The notes: generated from the sequence alone by a model not told the origin. DNA of 64,000 nucleotides from Bradyrhizobium sp. NFR13 (GCF_900114605.1 NZ_FOTP01000001.1:1054001-1118000); one strand, 5' to 3'; positions 44,219 to 53,512 are shown, counted from the stretch's first letter. Translations and numbers: made by a program.

Positions 44219-45472
44219 CTAGCTTCCGATGCGCGTACGTGGCGGCGAGGCCTGCACCGATCCGAGGATCAGGCTGAGAGCAAACGCGAACCACACGATG
44301 GGATGACGCAAGATGAAATGGCTGATGCTGAAAATAGCCAGCGCAACGAACAGTGCTGCAAGGGCATCGAGCTTCGCGCGGAACATGAGTATGAACGTTC
44401 CTGCGAAGAGACCGCAAACGGCAATCACAGCGAGCAGACCGCCTTGCGTAAATATATCCAGCAGTGTGCTGTGGGCTTCGAAAGGAGTTGGAAGCGCCTT
44501 GTTATTGGCGACGTTCGGCTTCTCGAGATGCGGACCCGGCCCCAGGCCAACCGATCCAGCTTCCAGCCCCCGATGGAGTGCATCTCCCCAGAGTTGCAGT
44601 CGCAGGGATGCGGTGCGCTTCGTTGCCTCACCACCACGGTCCTTCGCCAAACTGATCGCCAGACCTTCAAACTCATCGGCGGTCGCGACGGCATACGGTG
44701 CGAATGCGAGTGCCAGAGGAACGGCGGCGGCAATGACCAGAACCGCTACCACAGACCGGAAATTCAATCTGTGCTGTGGCGAGGTCAGCCAACTGCGCAA
44801 ACGCAGCACAGAAAAGACCGCGGTGGCAGTCACCATCGCAACGAGAAACGTATCGCTTTTGGTCAGCCGCCCGACGGCGAAGGTTAGCAGGCAACTGAAC
44901 GATCCTGCTATGCGGCCAACCCCTTTGGCCGATAGGGCAAGACTGAGAGACAGCGGCGTCAAAACGGCGCAATAGAGCGCAATCTGATTGGGATTCTCCG
45001 CCCAGCCTCGAAATCGATCCCAGTACCATGGATCAACCGACGGCAGGCTGATGATGGACCAGCCTGCAGCGATCTGAAGGACCAGTGCGACGTTCCAGAA
45101 GGCGATCAGGAACCATTGGGTTTGCCGTATGGCAGCGTTGGCTTCCATCGTTGCGACGATGAGACAGGTCAAGGTTGCCACCAAAAGATACGCGAAGGCG
45201 TCATGCAACATCGAGGGAAGGTCCAGCTCCTGGCTCAGATAGGCCACGCATGTCCCTATGCTCAGGGCGAGTGCAAGACAGGCCCAAAACGCACCGATTC
45301 GGAGCAAGGCTGTCGCGTTGTAAATCTGGCCGGTAACGATGATTCGCAATGAGACGAAGGCCAGCCACAGGACGAGACAGACCTCGCCAACACCCAACGG
45401 AATTCCCGGAAGGCGCAGCTGTGAAGCTGTGGTAAGTACGATGCCAAAAGAGAGAAGCGCATTGGCGATCAT
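44219..45472 (-). CDS. O-antigen ligase/polymerase-type membrane protein (Wzy-like)
   Basis: 417 residues with about ten hydrophobic helices. The large periplasmic loop carries KRTASLRLQLWGDALHRGLEAGSVGLGPGPH and FEAHSTLLDIFTQGG, the Wzy_C/O-antigen ligase pattern (Arg and the HST-L-D-I motif). It would polymerise lipid-linked repeat units at the periplasmic face after Wzx transport. ATG 45472 overlaps the preceding glycosyltransferase stop by 4 bp. Ligase and polymerase cannot be separated from sequence alone; context favours polymerase. Confidence 0.88.
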   Translation of the reverse strand: MIANALLSFGIVLTTASQLRLPGIPLGVGEVCLVLWLAFVSLRIIVTGQIYNATALLRIGAFWACLALALSIGTCVAYLSQELDLPSMLHDAFAYLLVATLTCLIVATMEANAAIRQTQWFLIAFWNVALVLQIAAGWSIISLPSVDPWYWDRFRGWAENPNQIALYCAVLTPLSLSLALSAKGVGRIAGSFSCLLTFAVGRLTKSDTFLVAMVTATAVFSVLRLRSWLTSPQHRLNFRSVVAVLVIAAAVPLALAFAPYAVATADEFEGLAISLAKDRGGEATKRTASLRLQLWGDALHRGLEAGSVGLGPGPHLEKPNVANNKALPTPFEAHSTLLDIFTQGGLLAVIAVCGLFAGTFILMFRAKLDALAALFVALAIFSISHFILRHPIVWFAFALSLILGSVQASPPRTRIGS

Positions 45473-46689
45473 GGTACTTTTCCGCTGTGCTGGCTCACCC
45501 TTCGATCTTCATGGATGTCGCGGGATAAAACAGTCGACTCTCCACTTCGCCTCCCGGTGAAAACCAGCTTCCTGTAAAGATCGGCGTAACGGTCAGCCAC
45601 GACGTTCAGGTCGAATTCACGGCGCACGAGTGCGATCGAGCGCTGCCCCATGCTCTTTGCGCGGACAGGATGCTGGAGAAGATCGAGAATGGCAGCGGCG
45701 AGCGCACGCGGATCCCGGGGCGGCACCAGATGGCCATTACAGTTCTCCACCACAACATCACCGCAGCCCGGCATACGCGTGGCGACAATAGGCACACCCG
45801 CCAATCCTGCTTCCAACAGAACACGGGGAATTCCTTCGCGATACTCCGTCGGGAAGGCGAAGACATTCGCGATCCCAAGAAGCGAAGGAACGTCGGATCG
45901 CGCACCGAGAGCGATTACGTGTGGCGCGTATCGATCAATCAAAGCCTGATCCACAGCAAAAGGACCTTCACTCTCCCTTGGCCCGACAAGCAGGAAACGA
46001 ACGTTGGGTCGCGCTTCGCGGACAATCGCCGCCGCATCTAGAAGCGTGGGTATACCCTTTTGTACTGTCAGCCGGCTCACAGTCATGACGACTTCATCGT
46101 CGCCGATTCCAAGTTCTGTACGAAGTTGTGCAGCGGGCGGCGCTTGGTCCCGCGCCGTCTCGAAAGCATCGACATCGATTCCCGAACTTCCGATCAGTAC
46201 AGCGGGGCTTTTGCCAAGCAGACGGTAACGGCGGAAAAAGTCACTATCCTCCTTGTTCTGAAATACCGTTGCCGAGGTCCAGCAGGCGGCCAGCCGCTGC
46301 AGCGCCAGGTAGGCCGGTCTGAATGCAAGAGCTTTCAGGTGTGCCGAGGAGAATACCCAACCCATTCCGTTGATGGTGCGCACAATGGGGATTGTCCCTC
46401 TCACCGCGAGAGGAGCAAGCAGATTTGGTTTGGTATCGAACGTTTGAACAACATCCGGTCGAATGCCACGCACAAGCTGTGAGAGCTGGCCGACGGCCTG
46501 GCGGTCGGCAACTCGTGCGCCGAACCTGTTGAAGTCATAGCGATGATACTCGATGCCACTATTTGAGAACGGGAATGCTGCGCCGGTGCCGGCAGCGCTC
46601 ACCCGGAAACCACGACTGCGCAGAGCTGCCAGAAATGGAATCCGCAGGGCATGATCCTCGCCTCCCACGCAAAGCACATGCAACGTCAT
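45469..46689 (-). CDS. Glycosyltransferase family 4
   Basis: 406 residues with a GT-B fold. The N-domain has VLCVGGEDHALRIPFLAALRSRGFRV and QTFDTKPNLLAPLAVRG; the C-domain has VSRLTVQKGIPTLLDAAAIV, FLLVGPRESEGPF and the EX7E motif in EYREGIPRVLLEAGLAG. It transfers a sugar to the lipid-linked repeat unit in the cytosol. The TFDTKPN and INGMGWVFSS stretches resemble the CapM/PglA-type subgroup that acts on UDP-N-acetyl-sugars. RBS AAAGGAT precedes ATG 46689. First gene of the downstream exopolysaccharide block. Confidence 0.92.
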   Translation of the reverse strand: MTLHVLCVGGEDHALRIPFLAALRSRGFRVSAAGTGAAFPFSNSGIEYHRYDFNRFGARVADRQAVGQLSQLVRGIRPDVVQTFDTKPNLLAPLAVRGTIPIVRTINGMGWVFSSAHLKALAFRPAYLALQRLAACWTSATVFQNKEDSDFFRRYRLLGKSPAVLIGSSGIDVDAFETARDQAPPAAQLRTELGIGDDEVVMTVSRLTVQKGIPTLLDAAAIVREARPNVRFLLVGPRESEGPFAVDQALIDRYAPHVIALGARSDVPSLLGIANVFAFPTEYREGIPRVLLEAGLAGVPIVATRMPGCGDVVVENCNGHLVPPRDPRALAAAILDLLQHPVRAKSMGQRSIALVRREFDLNVVADRYADLYRKLVFTGRRSGESTVLSRDIHEDRRVSQHSGKVP

Positions 46690-47056
46690 GCTAATCCTTT
46701 CGATCGCAATCGGAATGCAGCTCAGTCGAGCCGAGCGCTCGGCTACAGATGGATTTCGATGTCCTCGAGTATGAGCGGACTATGTGAGCTTACGAGACGG
46801 TCACGAAGTGTCTTCATTCGTTCGAATGACGGCGACATCGGAAATACTCGGCGATCCTGAAGAACTGGGACATCGACACGACGAGGATTACTCCGAAGTG
46901 CGTCTGGCATGATGTGCGCGAGCTGAAGCGTCGTATCGTCAGATTCGGACTCAGTTCAAACGTCTGAGTAAGTGGGTCAGCCGGCGCCCCGTTTCACTTG
47001 CGCTGCATTTGCGCCTGGATGGACAACGAGGCTTGCCTGGGTGCCTATCGTCGACC
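46690..47056. other. Intergenic region, no gene recognised
   Basis: 367 bp between the GT4 gene and the LuxR-type gene. It must hold the promoter of the downstream exopolysaccharide block. No convincing frame, repeat or strong hairpin was seen. The untranslated stretch could hold a leader RNA, but nothing supports one directly. Confidence 0.5.
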
Positions 47057-47755
47057 TCAATTGCCGGGAGAAGGCAGGACGGCGACACGCCCGAGCAAGG
47101 CAACCAGCTCCGCCTGCCGCCGTGTCTGTGTCTTGACAAACAGGGATGCCAAGTGTGAGCGGATCGTCGTTCGGCTCAGCCGTCGGGAGCGAGCGATATC
47201 GAGCAAATTATGGCCCCGCGCCAATTCGACTGCAAGCTGGGTTTCCGCGGCTGTGAAGCCGAACAAACACCGAAGCGCCTGGGGCGTCGGCTCTGGATGA
47301 GCGTCGAGATCGAGCAGAATGATGGTGCTGGTTTCATCCGTCCAGACATTGACCATCTGGCTCACAAGGCTGGTGACGCCCTCCTTGAAGGAAGTCGCAA
47401 GCCATGATGTCGAGCCAACGGGAATCTGGGCCCCCGCGCGATTCACCAGCTGCTTTACGGCGCTGTAGAGTGTTTCAGGGCTGGCGGTGATTTTGTACTC
47501 GCGTTCCAATATCGCACGCCCGATCGCACTCACGTCGAGCACGCAACCACGCTTGAGCAGAACTTGCCCGCAGCCAACACGCGCCAGAACCGCGTGCAGT
47601 ACGTCGCGTTGTTCGCCAAGGTCGGGCTTCTTGTCTGGATCAGCGTCTGGCCTGACAAGAGGAGCGCGATTCGAAATGTTGAAGATTGATTCCCTGCAGG
47701 GATGAAGCGATGCAATTGCTCCTGGCAATGCGGCACTCTGGTTCAAGTTCAACAT
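47057..47755 (-). CDS. LuxR-type HTH regulator within the exopolysaccharide locus
   Basis: 232 residues. The C-terminal LuxR/GerE HTH is clear: FGFTAAETQLAVELARGHNLLDIARSRRLSRTTIRSHLASLFVKTQTRRQAELVALL. The N-terminal 165 residues show no receiver signature and may be a PAS-like or ligand-binding domain (RGCVLDVSAIGRAILEREYKI, TSTIILLDLDAHPEP). Related one-domain LuxR proteins are common in rhizobia beside polysaccharide genes. It lies between two same-strand exopolysaccharide blocks and probably controls one or both. ATG 47755 has GGGAA about 7 nt upstream. Confidence 0.85.
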   Translation of the reverse strand: MLNLNQSAALPGAIASLHPCRESIFNISNRAPLVRPDADPDKKPDLGEQRDVLHAVLARVGCGQVLLKRGCVLDVSAIGRAILEREYKITASPETLYSAVKQLVNRAGAQIPVGSTSWLATSFKEGVTSLVSQMVNVWTDETSTIILLDLDAHPEPTPQALRCLFGFTAAETQLAVELARGHNLLDIARSRRLSRTTIRSHLASLFVKTQTRRQAELVALLGRVAVLPSPGN

Positions 47756-48049
47756 TTCGCCATTCCCTTTGTCTACTCGTTCAACTGGATGACAAGGATT
47801 GATCGAACCAAAAGCATTCCAATTTCAACGCGCCATGTAAATGTTCAAATCGGGGTAACCCGACTGCACACCTGAGCGAAGCGATCCGCTATTCGCAGGC
47901 CCTCTAGCGGTCTGGCCGACAGGGAAGAATGGAAGAAATGCCGCCAGAAGAACGAGGCGCAACCTCAGCGCGCAGTTCTGTGCAGGCAGTCGGGCTAGAG
48001 GCTATGAATAGCCGTATCCATTGTGGGTACCCCCGCCGGGGCCAATGGC
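47756..48049. other. Intergenic region upstream of the LuxR-type gene
   Basis: 294 bp between the ExoF-like stop and the LuxR-type start. AT-rich near 47790-47850. It probably contains the LuxR promoter and the end of the upstream operon; no specific site could be supported. Confidence 0.4.
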
Positions 48050-49324
48050 TCAATTGGATGCGCTGGCTACTCCCGAAGCGCGCAGCGAAACTTCGACCAC
48101 GTCTCCCGGCTCTACATCGAAATCAACCGATGCCGCGATCCTGCTCCACTGCTGGCCGACCTTTCGCGCGATCGTTATTTCTGGTCGGAGATCGCTGGTT
48201 CCGACCGGTAGCGCTCCCGCACCACCGACAGGCTGCAATTTTTGACTCAACGCCTGCAATTTAACCCGCAGGTCCGCCATGCGAACGGTTGAATCCTTCA
48301 GCTCGCGCAGCAGATTGATGGTTCGCTGGCTGGCGACTCGCTCGATCTGGCGCAGAAAGTCTTCGCGCTGACGTTGCAGCCGCATGACTTCGACCATCGT
48401 CTGAAGACGCCGTGTCGACGACAACAAAAGAGCGCGTCGGCTTTCCGTGACACGAGGGCTTGGCAATGATCCTGAGCCAAATAACTTGACCACCCGATCC
48501 AGCTCATCCTCATCAGCCTGCACACCCTTTTCCTCACCGTCCTGCTGCTTTCTGAGGGTTACTAGCTGCGCATCGGATTGCTTTACAGCATCCTCCAGAA
48601 AGCTTCGTTCCTTGCGGAAGTCGATTTGCGCGGTCTTTAGCGACGCCGCCTCGGATTGCACGAGTGGCTCGATGACCGAGTCCGGCAAAGATACCTCGCT
48701 GGGCACCTTCTGATCGAATTTATCATTACCCAGGATTTCCGCATTGGTGCGGGCAACGTGAAAGTACTCCTTGATATACTCCGTCGAGAGAGATTGGTAA
48801 TCGCGCAACAGATCCGCCGGATCGGTGGCGCCGATCTGACCGCGAGAACGCAACAGGCTAAAGCCACCAGCGACCGCAACGGCTTGGCGTACCGTCATGG
48901 ACGCGCGATACACCAGCTGCCCGGGCGTGAGAACGTCGCCAGTGACATAGATGGGTCGATACTCCACGACACTCGTGATCACGTCCCCAGGCTTGATGAC
49001 CAGCGCCTGCTCGCGCCCGTCCGGTGAGCGCTGACGCAGGATCCTGGACTGCAGCAGCGTCTCCATGCGGGTCTGAAGTTCCGCAGGGGTCAAACCGGCA
49101 ACCGGCACTGTACCGACTCCGGGGAGAGCAACGGTGCCGTCAATCTGGATCTGAGCTCTATTGCGCTGTTCAGGTGCCCCACCGACCGCCACCTCGATAG
49201 TATCGCCGGGCGCGAGGCTGTATTGAGATCCAAGGCAAGCGTCGCTGCTCACCAGGACAACGATTCCTGCCCAGAGGCTGATGGAGACATAGCTGAAAGT
49301 TTTACTGCGCCTGTTGTCTTTCAT
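48050..49324 (-). CDS. Polysaccharide export protein, ExoF-like (Poly_export/SLBB + coiled coil)
   Basis: 424 residues from ATG 49324, with AAGGAGAT at good spacing; the longer frame to 49534 lies over the preceding gene. A signal-type helix (SISLWAGIVVLVSSDACLG) precedes the export domain YSLAPGDTIEVAVGG, IQIDGTVALPGVGTVPVAGLTPAEL. An SLBB-like part reads RPIYVTGDVLTPGQLVYRASMTVRQAVAVAGG. A coiled-coil region of roughly 150 residues (EAASLKTAQIDFRKERSFLED to LRELKDSTVRMADLRVKL) and a short C-terminal beta region (VEPGDVVEVSL) follow. The order and length match S. meliloti ExoF (421 aa). It would form or gate the outer-membrane exit. Overlaps the propeller gene by 23 bp. Confidence 0.88.
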   Translation of the reverse strand: MKDNRRSKTFSYVSISLWAGIVVLVSSDACLGSQYSLAPGDTIEVAVGGAPEQRNRAQIQIDGTVALPGVGTVPVAGLTPAELQTRMETLLQSRILRQRSPDGREQALVIKPGDVITSVVEYRPIYVTGDVLTPGQLVYRASMTVRQAVAVAGGFSLLRSRGQIGATDPADLLRDYQSLSTEYIKEYFHVARTNAEILGNDKFDQKVPSEVSLPDSVIEPLVQSEAASLKTAQIDFRKERSFLEDAVKQSDAQLVTLRKQQDGEEKGVQADEDELDRVVKLFGSGSLPSPRVTESRRALLLSSTRRLQTMVEVMRLQRQREDFLRQIERVASQRTINLLRELKDSTVRMADLRVKLQALSQKLQPVGGAGALPVGTSDLRPEITIARKVGQQWSRIAASVDFDVEPGDVVEVSLRASGVASASN

Positions 49325-50594
49325 GACGATCTCCTTGCGCCAAGCTGCTTCCACTGTCTCGATCAGCCCAGTCGATGCGGGAAACAAAATCAAATACCGG
49401 CCCGCCTCGTTGCCCCCAGTTGCTCGACCAGATGACTTGCGAGCCATCAGGAGAAGGTGAGCCGTGCGTTTCGCTCCAATAGTCATACGGAGCATTGCGC
49501 GTATGCGCGATACGTCGAAATTCGCCGCTACCATCGATTTTCAATGCGATAACTTCCTGAGCGAACGGGGCCACTTTCTTACCGCCGGCGGGAGCGAGCG
49601 CGGCGCCGGCATAACTCAGGAAGACCCAACCGGGGCGGCGTATCGCTCGCATCGATGCATGCTGAGCTTCGCCATAGGGAGCGAGCGCCGTGACTTGTCC
49701 GTCCTGGAGCCTCCGTTTGATGACCTGATATTTGTCAGGCACCGACTTGCTGATGCCGACATAAACTTCGTGGCCATCGACATCGACGGTCATGTCGCCG
49801 TGGCCGGGCCGATGGTGCTCGGTCCAGCTCTGCAGGAGATCGCCCTCGACGCTGAAGACAAATGCTTGATCCGTGAAATCAATGAGAGACTGCTGGCAGA
49901 ATATGTACTTGCCCAGCGGCGAGATCCCGCAATAGTTGTTCTTGCCCGGAATTCGCGCCAGCTCAATGTCGGGGAATTTCCGGCGATCCAAAAGATCCAA
50001 CGCAAATGCGACAAGCGTACCCTGTTGGCTGATGGCGCGTACTACGATGCGGTTACCGTCCCATGAAGGATTGCCCTTGTAGGGGCCGAACTGAAGCTCG
50101 CTATATGCTTCAGCATCAAGAATCACATCTTCGGCGTTGCTTCGCGGCGCCCATCGCGAAATGCGACGCCCGGCGACACAAATCATGAGCTCTGGATCTT
50201 GCGGGTGCCATTCGCATTCCCCTCCGCGCTGTCGCCGGAACAGTGGGGCATAAGTGCGCCCATCAAGAAAGCACAGGCCATTGCATCCGTTGACAATCAA
50301 AAGCAGGCTCTGGTCGGCATTCCACGCCTGCGCACTCGAATAGCGATGAGTGCAATAAGAACGCTTGCAAGCCAAACCGTTTCCCATCGGATTGTCAGGC
50401 GTGGTCACACGTACAAAGGTCGTGCCGAGGGATGCCTCGGTGGCTGGCGCGAGATAGCCAGGCAGATCCATGGCAGGCGCCGGGAGGAATTGGGCGTTTG
50501 CGAGCGATTCCGTTGAGGCAGGTCTCGAGGACACGAGCAAGACAAGGGCGCCACAGCACAGCAGAGCTCGGGCATAACCCAGCCGGGCCATCAT
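49302..50594 (-). CDS. Secreted beta-propeller-like protein of unknown function in the exopolysaccharide operon
   Basis: 430 residues from ATG 50594, chosen because it overlaps the dehydratase stop as ATGA and has AGAGGGA upstream. A signal peptide (GYARALLCCGALVLLVSSRPASTES) is followed by WD40/PD40-like blades: YSSAQAWNADQSLLLIV, CEWHPQDPELMICV, GNPSWDGNRIVVRA, and HGSPSPDGSQVIWSSNWG. Several Cys pairs (CKRSYCTHRY, CNGLCFL) suggest disulfides. The fold resembles oligogalacturonate-lyase or TolB-like propellers. In this operon it might process or bind the polymer in the periplasm. I do not recognise a specific family. Confidence 0.75.
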   Translation of the reverse strand: MMARLGYARALLCCGALVLLVSSRPASTESLANAQFLPAPAMDLPGYLAPATEASLGTTFVRVTTPDNPMGNGLACKRSYCTHRYSSAQAWNADQSLLLIVNGCNGLCFLDGRTYAPLFRRQRGGECEWHPQDPELMICVAGRRISRWAPRSNAEDVILDAEAYSELQFGPYKGNPSWDGNRIVVRAISQQGTLVAFALDLLDRRKFPDIELARIPGKNNYCGISPLGKYIFCQQSLIDFTDQAFVFSVEGDLLQSWTEHHRPGHGDMTVDVDGHEVYVGISKSVPDKYQVIKRRLQDGQVTALAPYGEAQHASMRAIRRPGWVFLSYAGAALAPAGGKKVAPFAQEVIALKIDGSGEFRRIAHTRNAPYDYWSETHGSPSPDGSQVIWSSNWGQRGGPVFDFVSRIDWADRDSGSSLAQGDRHERQQAQ

Positions 50595-51598
50595 GTGATG
50601 AAATCCCTCTGCCGCCGGACTTGCTTTCCCGAAAGGCGATGACGCCACCAGTCAACTGTCCGTTCCAACCCTTCCCGCAGCGTGACCTGCGGTGACCATC
50701 CCGTTGCATGGACGAAGCGGGTGCAATCAGCGAGCAACGCTCGCACTTCCGAATTTGTCGGCCGCAGACGCTTCTCCTCCTGAAGCACAGGCTTGTCGCT
50801 GGAAGTAAGATCGACGATGACGTCAATCAGGTCGCGGATCATGATCGCCCGCTGACTGCCTGCGTTATATGGCTGGCCGTATTCGATACCTTCGGCCAGC
50901 CCGGCAGCCATGAACGCGGCTGCCGTATCTGCAACGAATGTGAGATCGCGTACGGTTGTTGCATCCCCGATCATGATCGCGGGGCAAGAGGGATCGAGTG
51001 CTTGCCGTATGATGGCGGCGATGATCGCCCTCTCGCTTTGCCGTGGCCCAAACGTATTGAACGGCCTGAGGATGACGACCGGCACGCCGAACGACTTCGC
51101 GAAAGCCCCCGCCATCATGTCTGCGGCAATTTTGGAGGCGGAGTAAGGCGATTGTCCCTGTAGCGGATGATTTTCATCGATCGGCATTGTTATGGCCGTG
51201 CCGTAAACCTCGCTGGTCGACGTGTGAATGACCCGCTCTGTGCCGTGTTGCCGCGCGGCTTCGAGCACATTCAAGGTGCCGAGCACGTTCGTTTCGACAT
51301 AGGATTGCGCAGCGACGTAGGAATAGGGGATCGCAATCAGTGCTGCGAGATGAAAAACGATTTCGTGGCCGGGCACGAGACGACCGATGAAAGCCGCATC
51401 GCGGATGTCACCGCGAACGAGATTGACTTTCTTTCGGGTCGAATCCGGCAAATCATCCAGCCAACCATGGCTGTCGAAGGAATTGTACTGGGCAAGCGCG
51501 GTAACATTGGCTCCTGCCGAAACAAGCGCTTCGGTCAGGTGCGAACCAATGAAGCCATCGGCTCCCGTAACGAGAATTCTGGCACCAAGGTAACTCAT
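50591..51598 (-). CDS. NAD-dependent 4,6-dehydratase, LegB-like
   Basis: 335 residues from ATG 51598. Extended SDR: TGADGFIG (11-18), VRGDIRDAAF, catalytic Y152-x3-K156 (PYSASK), TSTSEVYGTA and RPFNTFGPRQS. The ALAQYNSFDSHGWLDDLP and HLAALIAIPYSY stretches match the LegB/WbjB-type UDP-GlcNAc 4,6-dehydratase subgroup rather than GDP-mannose dehydratases. It would make a UDP-4-keto-6-deoxy sugar. The aminotransferase at 52311 is the natural next step, giving a 4-amino-4,6-dideoxy sugar for the polymer. Overlaps the propeller gene by 4 bp. Confidence 0.9.
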   Translation of the reverse strand: MSYLGARILVTGADGFIGSHLTEALVSAGANVTALAQYNSFDSHGWLDDLPDSTRKKVNLVRGDIRDAAFIGRLVPGHEIVFHLAALIAIPYSYVAAQSYVETNVLGTLNVLEAARQHGTERVIHTSTSEVYGTAITMPIDENHPLQGQSPYSASKIAADMMAGAFAKSFGVPVVILRPFNTFGPRQSERAIIAAIIRQALDPSCPAIMIGDATTVRDLTFVADTAAAFMAAGLAEGIEYGQPYNAGSQRAIMIRDLIDVIVDLTSSDKPVLQEEKRLRPTNSEVRALLADCTRFVHATGWSPQVTLREGLERTVDWWRHRLSGKQVRRQRDFIT

Positions 51599-51603
51599 GG
51601 CCG

Positions 51604-52308
51604 TCAATCTCCGGTTTGTTGTCCAGAGTCTTTGGATTGATCTTTCGGCGTGGATTCAGTCCACGATCCCACGGCGATTGCCCAGGCTGCACGAACAATC
51701 CAGCCAAGATCGGAAATCAGTGTTCGGCGTGGGAAATAGGCGAGATCGATCTTCGCCTTGGTCGGGAACAGAACTTGTCGATAGAAGTCCACAGCCGCAA
51801 CGTCAGCGGGATAAAGCTTGCTTTCATGGCGAAACATGACCTGGCACGGACCAACAAGGCCGGGTTTGTGGTCGAGGAGCTTCTCAAAGCCATTATGAAA
51901 GCAGTCGAAGAATGCAAGCGATTCGGGCCGCGGGCCCACGAGCGCCATGTCGCCGCGCAAAACATTCCAGAGTTGCGGTAACTCGTCCAGCTTGCTCGCG
52001 GCGAGGAAGCGACCAATCATCGTTAGGCGGCCATCGCCCTCTACCGTGAGCGGATACCCATGCAGATCACAATCCGGTCTGAATTTGCGAAATTTGTACA
52101 TGCGGAATGGTCGTCCATTTTGCCCGAGACGAAGTTGCGAAAACAAAATCGGCCTTCCGCTTTCGATCCAGATAGCGAGCGCTACGATGAGGAAGAGAGG
52201 AGCGAGAGTGGCTGCCGCAGCACCGGCAACCAGAACATCAAGGGCCCGCCGCAAGCCCACTTGCGTAACAGGAGTTGACGTCGAGAGTTGGTGAGCTGCA
52301 CCACGCAT
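51604..52308 (-). CDS. Undecaprenyl-phosphate sugar phosphotransferase (monotopic phosphoglycosyl transferase)
   Basis: 234 residues. One N-terminal membrane-embedded helix (LDVLVAGAAAATLAPLFLIVALAIW) precedes the bacterial sugar transferase domain: QLRLGQNGRPFRMYKFRKFR with the Asp that follows, SKLDELPQLWNVLRGDMALVGPRPE (Asp-Glu catalytic pair). It is the short PglC/WecA-independent type without the extra helices of WbaP. It loads a phospho-sugar onto undecaprenyl phosphate and starts each repeat unit; the 4-amino-6-deoxy sugar of this operon is the likely primer. It lies 2 bp after the aminotransferase stop. Confidence 0.9.
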   Translation of the reverse strand: MRGAAHQLSTSTPVTQVGLRRALDVLVAGAAAATLAPLFLIVALAIWIESGRPILFSQLRLGQNGRPFRMYKFRKFRPDCDLHGYPLTVEGDGRLTMIGRFLAASKLDELPQLWNVLRGDMALVGPRPESLAFFDCFHNGFEKLLDHKPGLVGPCQVMFRHESKLYPADVAAVDFYRQVLFPTKAKIDLAYFPRRTLISDLGWIVRAAWAIAVGSWTESTPKDQSKDSGQQTGD

Positions 52309-52310
52309 GG

Positions 52311-53447
52311 CTATGCGATTGCCCCTAATGGAAACTCGGTGCCAAGTGCGGCTGCAAGGGAATTCACCGCCTGCTCTACATCGGCCGGGTTCATCCGGGG
52401 GTGTAGCGGCAGCGTGAGTTCCCGCTGGGCAAACTCCTCGGTTCGCGGCAAGAGCGTATCGGGGTAAAGCTCTCTGTAAAACGTCAGCTGGTGTACAGGG
52501 GGATAGTGAATGGTGGTCTGTATCCCGCGCTTGCGTAGCCGATCAATCACGGGCTGCCGGTCGGTTGCCGCCGGCAGAACAACAGGCATTAGATGGTGCG
52601 CCGATGGCCAGGGATTTGCGAAGGGTATCATCACCGTTGGGCAATGCTCCGCCATCAGCTGACGATAACACAGTGACAGGCGTCGTCTGGTGTCATTCCA
52701 TTCAGGAAGTTTCTTGAGCTGGGCAAGACCGAGGGCCGCGCGCAACTCGTCCATACGGTAGTTGAATCCAAGGATCGTCACATCGTAGTCGGGACGGCGA
52801 CTGGTGAGGCGTTGCCGCGTGCTGCTTGTCATGCCATGAGATCGTGCTCGCCTGATGGTTTCCCTCAAAGCGCGGCTGCGGGCGATAATGGCGCCGCCCT
52901 CGGCGGTCGTCATGTTCTTGTTGCCATAGAAGCTGAATGCCGCCGCCTCGCCAAACGTCCCCACGGCGGGCAATCCTGGCGCATGAGCTGCATCCTCGAT
53001 CAGGAGCAGCCCCTTACGACGAGCAAAGGACTGCCAAGTATCGCGGTGTGCGAGGTAGCCGGCGAAATGGACGAGAATAATCGCTTTGGTTCTCGATGTG
53101 CATTTGGCCTCAGCGTCATCCAGCGACATCAGCGGAATCTCGGCTGAATCGATATCGACGAAGACCGGGCGCGCTCCCACATAAAGAACGCTATTGGCCG
53201 TGGCGACGAAGGTTAGCGATGGAACGAGAACTTCGTCGCCAGGCCCAATACCAAGCGCGTGCAAGATGAGGTGAAGGGCTGCCGTGCACGAGCCGACGGC
53301 GATCGAATCCTCGGCTTCATGAAGATGGGCGAACGCCTGTTCGAATTCCCGAACGCGATCGCCCATCGTGACCCAACCGCTCTCAATGACAGAGGCTAGG
53401 GCTGTCTGCTCGTCCGGACCCAGGACTGGCTCTGATACCAATAGCAT
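52311..53447 (-). CDS. DegT/DnrJ/EryC1/StrS aminotransferase
   Basis: 378 residues from ATG 53447, with GGAGAT 6 nt upstream. PLP-dependent sugar aminotransferase: AVGSCTAALHLILHALGIGPGDEVLVPSLTFVATAN, D152 in IEDAAHAPG and the Schiff-base Lys177 in SFYGNKNMTTAEGG, then NYRMDELRAALGLAQL. It aminates a 4-keto (or 3-keto) nucleotide sugar with glutamate. Paired with the LegB-like dehydratase it would make UDP-4-amino-4,6-dideoxy-GlcNAc or similar. No acetyltransferase is encoded next to it, so further N-acylation would rely on another locus. Confidence 0.92.
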   Translation of the reverse strand: MLLVSEPVLGPDEQTALASVIESGWVTMGDRVREFEQAFAHLHEAEDSIAVGSCTAALHLILHALGIGPGDEVLVPSLTFVATANSVLYVGARPVFVDIDSAEIPLMSLDDAEAKCTSRTKAIILVHFAGYLAHRDTWQSFARRKGLLLIEDAAHAPGLPAVGTFGEAAAFSFYGNKNMTTAEGGAIIARSRALRETIRRARSHGMTSSTRQRLTSRRPDYDVTILGFNYRMDELRAALGLAQLKKLPEWNDTRRRLSLCYRQLMAEHCPTVMIPFANPWPSAHHLMPVVLPAATDRQPVIDRLRKRGIQTTIHYPPVHQLTFYRELYPDTLLPRTEEFAQRELTLPLHPRMNPADVEQAVNSLAAALGTEFPLGAIA

Positions 53448-53512
53448 GTGTTTATCTCCGATCCCGGATTCAGCGAAACGTTTGAGCGGTACGGGCAACA
53501 ACGGTGTCAGCG

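Noticed and set aside
46690-47056. Sigma-54-like TGGCA...TGC near 46906
   Set aside because: Poor match to the -24/-12 consensus and in a position that does not fit the flanking gene starts.
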